Source: an uncultured Sphingomonadales bacterium (GTDB lineage: Bacteria; Pseudomonadota; Alphaproteobacteria; Sphingomonadales; Sphingomonadaceae). Taken from it: DNA of 8,618 bases. A model generated the notes under the pieces. That model was given only the letters and a program-made list of their open reading frames with translations, was not told the origin of the DNA and did not search any database. The position numbers and the translations under genes were made by a program. The DNA lies in assembly GCA_903828025.1 (NCBI GenBank), contig CAIKKO010000204.1, positions 1 through 8,618 of the forward strand, written 5' to 3'. The number at the start of each line of letters is the position of its first letter. The stretch's first letter is position 1. Positions 5,175 through 8,618 of this stretch are shown one piece after another.

Positions 5175-6529
5175 CCAACTCCGGCATAGCCGCCACGCTC
5201 GGCCTGCTCGCGGGCGCGCTCCTCGGCGGGCCATCTGCTGCCGCGCAGGCTGAAAACGCGCCTGTTCCCAACGCTTATGACGAAACCTCCAGCGAAGCCG
5301 GAACCCTCGTCGCCGATACGGCGCTCCTCTACTACAAGGAGGATGAGGGCCGGGTGAAAGCGATCGAGAGCGAGACCGGGCTGACGTGGAATTCCGCCAG
5401 CGGGCTCAGCGTTTCGGGCAAGTTTACGTATGATACGCTGACTGGCGCGACCCCCAACGGTGCGGCGCGCAGCAAGCAGCTGCAGACGTTCCGCCCCCCT
5501 GCAGCCCGCAAGCCTATCATCATCGCCGCCGAAGCAAGCGGCGAAGGCGGCAGCGACACCAAGACCGGCGCGTCTGCGGTCTACGAGATCAAGCCCGGCC
5601 GCCTTCCGGTCGATGCCGGGTTCAAGGACCACCGTGAAGCGCTTGATCTGGGCGTGACGGTGCCCGTCTCCGATGGCCTCAAGCTCAGCCTCGGCGGATC
5701 GGGTTCGAAAGAGACCGACTTTACCTCCTTCTCGGGCCGGGTCGGCCTTGCCAAGGAACTGTTCAGCAAGAACACCACCGTGTCGCTCGGCTTCAACTAC
5801 GAGCGCGACAGCTCCAAGCCCTTCACCGGTATCCCGCGCCCGCTCGGCACAATGGGCGATACGGTGATCGGAACGGGCCGCCACAAGGACGTAACGAGCT
5901 TCGTCGCGGGCGTTACCCAGGTGCTCACACCCAGTTGGCTCGCGCAAGTGAACTGGAGCCACGGCCTCACCAAAGGCTACCAGACCGATCCTTACAAGCT
6001 CGTCTCGCTGGTCGATAGCGCCAGCGGCGACCCTTACGCCTATATCTACGAGAACCGCCCCGGCCGCCGCACGCGCGACAGCATTTATGCCGGAACCAAG
6101 TTCGCGCTGGGCTCGGCAGTCACAGATGCCTCGGTGCGCTGGTACCGCGATAGCTGGGGGATCAAATCATGGACGTTCGCCCTGTCCGAACACGTGCCGC
6201 TGGGCCGCAGCGCTTATATCGAGCCGGGCATCCGCTACTACCGCCAGACTGCGGCAAACTTCTTCCGCAACTATGTCCTGCTTGACGAAGCTACGCCCAG
6301 CTTTGTCAGCTCTGATAGCCGGCTCGGCAAGTTCCACGCCTGGACGTTCGGGGTGAAGGCGGGTGCGAAGATTGCGCCGAATATCGAGATCTACGGCGCG
6401 GCCGAACGCTACTTTCAAGAGGGCCAGCGCTTTGACCGCAGCGCGCCCGGCGCTCTGGCGCACACCGATCTGTTTGCCGGTTCGAAATCGATCAGCCTGA
6501 TCACCGGCGCGCGCTTCACCTTCCGGTGA
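5165..6529 (+). CDS. DUF3570 outer-membrane beta-barrel protein
   Basis: A 454-residue exported protein of the DUF3570 family, with no biochemical function known to me. The N-terminus (MQLTNSGIAATLGLLAGALL) with an Ala-rich cut region (about AAAQA, 29-33) is a signal peptide. The mature protein shows alternating beta-strand patterns (for example LYYKEDEGRVKAIE, LKLSLGGSGSKETDFTS, TVSLGFNYERDSS, YIEPGIRYYRQ) and ends in GARFTFR, like the closing strand of an outer-membrane barrel. A segment at about 97-127 is less strand-like and rich in Arg, Pro, Ala and Gly; it could be a loop or plug. The GTG at 5165 is supported by GGAGG six bases upstream and overlaps the lipoprotein gene by 10 bp. The extreme coupling to DUF4266 suggests that the two proteins work as a pair in the envelope (inference). 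Transport, assembly or anchoring of a redox component are all possible. Confidence 0.86.
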   Translation: MQLTNSGIAATLGLLAGALLGGPSAAAQAENAPVPNAYDETSSEAGTLVADTALLYYKEDEGRVKAIESETGLTWNSASGLSVSGKFTYDTLTGATPNGAARSKQLQTFRPPAARKPIIIAAEASGEGGSDTKTGASAVYEIKPGRLPVDAGFKDHREALDLGVTVPVSDGLKLSLGGSGSKETDFTSFSGRVGLAKELFSKNTTVSLGFNYERDSSKPFTGIPRPLGTMGDTVIGTGRHKDVTSFVAGVTQVLTPSWLAQVNWSHGLTKGYQTDPYKLVSLVDSASGDPYAYIYENRPGRRTRDSIYAGTKFALGSAVTDASVRWYRDSWGIKSWTFALSEHVPLGRSAYIEPGIRYYRQTAANFFRNYVLLDEATPSFVSSDSRLGKFHAWTFGVKAGAKIAPNIEIYGAAERYFQEGQRFDRSAPGALAHTDLFAGSKSISLITGARFTFR

Positions 6530-6561
6530 AGCCGCTGCCGACTGCACGACAAGGACCTGAC

Positions 6562-8618
6562 ATGAAGCTTTCGCATGACGCCGCACGGGGCCCGAAATCC
6601 GCGTGGGGCCTGAAGTCCGCGTGGGGAAGGGCTCTCATGGCCCTGCTCGCCTTGATCGGGCTGGCGCTGCCGTTCGCCGCGCGGGCCGGTGCCACGGCTG
6701 ATCACGAGCACTACCGTGCCGAACTCGTCCCCGAAACCCGCGTGCCTGCGCCGGGCCGGGCGGTGACGATGGCGCTGCATATCGCGCTGAAGCCCGGCTG
6801 GCACATCTATTGGTCGAACCCCGGCGATACCGGCTACGCGCCTGCCGTCAGCTGGACCATGCCGCCGGGCCTTGCCGCCGGTCCGGTGGTGCACCCTGCG
6901 CCTGCGCGGCTTGAACTCTCGGGGCTGGTCAGTTTCGTTCACGAGGGCGACACGGTGCTACTGCAGGATCTGCGGCTCCCCGCCGGGATGGCGGCGGGCA
7001 CGGCGCTGCCGCTCACTGCGCATCTCGATCTGCTGGTCTGCTCGGAAGGCTCGTGCGTGCCCGATCCGGTCGATCTCGACATCGCGATGACCACCGGCAC
7101 CGGTGCACCGGATAGCAGCGTGGCGGCGCTCTTTGCCAAGGCGCGCGGGGCGCTGCCCAAGTCTGCCGGAACCGGCGCGCAATTCGCCGTGACACCGCAA
7201 GGCCTCGCGCTGTTTGTTCCCGGCGTTGCGCCCGGCAAGCTCGGGCTGTTTGTCGATCAGCCGGGCGCTGCGAAGGCCGCAGCTGACGTTGCGGTCAAGG
7301 CCGTGGCAGGCGGGGTGCAAATCACTGTGCCGCGCGGCGACGGCGATGTGCCCGCAATCCTGTCTGGCGTCGTCACGTCGGACGGGCAAGCCACGGCGTT
7401 TTCTGCGGGCAAAGTCGCAGCGCTCGGCGCCGGCGCGCCCGCTGCCGCCGCCCCGCTCGATGCGGGCTATGTCCTCATATTCGGCGCGGCGCTGCTCGGC
7501 GGGCTGATCCTCAATCTCATGCCCTGCGTGTTCCCGATTCTCAGCCTCAAGGCGATGGCGCTGGCCCGCTCGGGCGGCAACGATGCCCATGCCCGCAGCG
7601 AGGCGCTCGGTTATTCGACCGGGGTGATCGGCACCGTGGTCGGGCTCGGCGCGATCCTGCTGGTGCTGCGCAGCGCGGGTAGCATGGCAGGCTGGGCGTT
7701 TCAGCTGCAGAACCCCTCGGTCGTCGCCGGATTGCTGCTGCTCGTCACCGGCATTGCGCTCAACATGGCGGGGCTGTTCGAGCTGCCCTCGCTCAGCGTC
7801 AGCGGCAAGCCCTCGTCGGGCTTTTCGGGCTCGATGATGACCGGCGCGCTGGCGGCGTTCATCGCCACGCCGTGCACCGGGCCGTTCATGGCGGGCGCGC
7901 TTGGGGCGGCGCTGGTCATGCCGCCGCTCGCCGGGCTTGGCGTGTTTGCGGCGCTGGGCATGGGGATGGCGCTGCCATTCTTCCTGCTCGGCTTTTCGCG
8001 CTCCGCCCGCCGCCTGATCCCGCGCCCGGGGCAGTGGATGGTGACCCTGCGCCACGTGCTGAGCGTGCCGATGTTCGCCACTGCGCTGGGCCTGGCCTGG
8101 CTGACCGGACGGCAGGCCGGGATCGGCGCGATGACCGCCGCGCTTGCGGCCGCGCTGATCATGGGCCTTGGCCTGTGGTGGTACGGCACCCAGCAGCGCG
8201 CGGGCAAGCGCGGCTTTTCCGCGCTCGCGATCGTGGCGGCGGCCATGCCGGTGGTGGTGCTCGGCGTGGTTCCGGCCCCGGTTGCGGCGACGCAAGTGGA
8301 AGCCGGCTACGCGCTTGGCGGGCAGCCTTTCGCGCAAAGCCGCCTCGATGCCTTGCGCAAGGACGGCAAGCCCGTGTTCGTCTACTTCACGGCTGACTGG
8401 TGCCTCACTTGCAAGGTCAACGAGGCGACGTCGCTCTCCGCGCCTTCGGTGGTGCAGGCGTTCAAGGCGGGCGGTGTCACCGTGCTGCGCGGCGACTGGA
8501 CCCGGCAAGACCCCGCGATCAGCCGCTTCCTCAAGGACCATGGCCGCGCGGGGGTGCCGCTTTACTTGTGGTATCCCGGGAGCGGCGCGGAGAGCGAACT
8601 GCCGCAAGTCCTCACCCC
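6562..8618 (+). CDS. DsbD/ScsB-like thiol:disulfide interchange protein, 3'-truncated by window edge
   Basis: At least 685 residues are seen, and the frame runs off the window. DsbD-type proteins carry electrons from cytoplasmic thioredoxin across the inner membrane to periplasmic thiol proteins. The order of parts is: signal peptide (about 1-42, ending FAARAGA); a periplasmic N-terminal domain with PGWHIYWSNPGDTG and the cysteine pair Cys160/Cys165 (VCSEGSC); a multi-helix membrane core from about 305 with one cysteine in each half, NLMPCVFPIL (Cys322) and ATPCTGPF (Cys438); then a periplasmic thioredoxin domain with ADWCLTCK (Cys614/Cys617). All three redox pairs are therefore present. The N-terminal domain looks more like ScsB/long alphaproteobacterial DsbD than E. 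coli DsbD. The ATG at 6562 has AAGGA six bases upstream; a later ATG at 6637 would leave a signal without basic residues. The gene follows the DUF3570 gene by 32 bp and may feed the thioredoxin at 4480 (inference). Confidence 0.92.
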   Translation, partial: MKLSHDAARGPKSAWGLKSAWGRALMALLALIGLALPFAARAGATADHEHYRAELVPETRVPAPGRAVTMALHIALKPGWHIYWSNPGDTGYAPAVSWTMPPGLAAGPVVHPAPARLELSGLVSFVHEGDTVLLQDLRLPAGMAAGTALPLTAHLDLLVCSEGSCVPDPVDLDIAMTTGTGAPDSSVAALFAKARGALPKSAGTGAQFAVTPQGLALFVPGVAPGKLGLFVDQPGAAKAAADVAVKAVAGGVQITVPRGDGDVPAILSGVVTSDGQATAFSAGKVAALGAGAPAAAAPLDAGYVLIFGAALLGGLILNLMPCVFPILSLKAMALARSGGNDAHARSEALGYSTGVIGTVVGLGAILLVLRSAGSMAGWAFQLQNPSVVAGLLLLVTGIALNMAGLFELPSLSVSGKPSSGFSGSMMTGALAAFIATPCTGPFMAGALGAALVMPPLAGLGVFAALGMGMALPFFLLGFSRSARRLIPRPGQWMVTLRHVLSVPMFATALGLAWLTGRQAGIGAMTAALAAALIMGLGLWWYGTQQRAGKRGFSALAIVAAAMPVVVLGVVPAPVAATQVEAGYALGGQPFAQSRLDALRKDGKPVFVYFTADWCLTCKVNEATSLSAPSVVQAFKAGGVTVLRGDWTRQDPAISRFLKDHGRAGVPLYLWYPGSGAESELPQVLT
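6589..6624 (+). repeat. Tandem 18-bp duplication in the DsbD-like leader
   Basis: Two adjacent 18-base units (6589-6606 and 6607-6624), identical at 16 of 18 positions, encode GPKSAW and GLKSAW in the N-region of the signal peptide. They keep the reading frame and add positive charge (a Lys in each unit). This looks like an internal duplication that lengthened the leader. Confidence 0.7.

Noticed and set aside
5108..5962. Minus-strand open frame of 284 codons opposite the DUF4266/DUF3570 junction
   Set aside because: No motif, and it conflicts with two well-supported + strand genes joined by an overlap and a good ribosome site.
6958..8607. Minus-strand open frame of 549 codons opposite the DsbD-like gene
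   Set aside because: Arg/His/Ala-rich low-complexity translation. The + strand carries an intact DsbD-like protein with all redox motifs in place.

Overview
The window is GC-rich, gene-dense DNA with every credible gene on the + strand. Short gene overlaps, GTG starts and the families present suggest an alphaproteobacterium. A sphingomonad (Novosphingobium/Sphingomonas-like) is my best guess from gene content. That guess is an inference: there is no rRNA or other phylogenetic marker here.

The layout falls into four blocks. (1) Positions 1-2703 are a tightly overlapping trio: the C-terminal part of a PYROXD2-type FAD-dependent oxidoreductase, an APC-superfamily amino acid/amine permease, and a BetI-like TetR regulator. 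It reads as a self-regulated module for uptake and oxidation of a small amine or amino acid; the substrate cannot be seen. (2) Positions 2746-3447 hold a lone VIT1/CCC1-family membrane protein, probably a divalent metal (Fe/Mn) transporter. (3) Positions 3448-4420 hold an AT-rich segment and a structured leader of about 180 nt, followed by a small RTX-type calcium-binding protein with two blocks of nonapeptide repeats and a C-terminus fitting type I secretion. (4) Positions 4480-8618 are a same-strand set: a periplasmic thioredoxin (TlpA-like, WCGPC), a 70-residue DUF4266 lipoprotein ending in CGCN, a DUF3570 outer-membrane beta-barrel protein, and a DsbD/ScsB-like transmembrane thiol reductant conductor cut by the window end.

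Block 4 is the most interesting part. The thioredoxin, DUF4266 and DUF3570 genes are 2 bp apart or overlap, and the DsbD-like gene follows after 32 bp. Together they could form a cell-envelope thiol route: cytoplasmic electrons, the DsbD-like protein, the periplasmic thioredoxin, the C-terminal CxC of the lipoprotein, and a partner barrel in the outer membrane. The families are recognised from sequence. The relay itself is my hypothesis. No RNA gene, CRISPR array, insertion sequence or clear rho-independent terminator was found.
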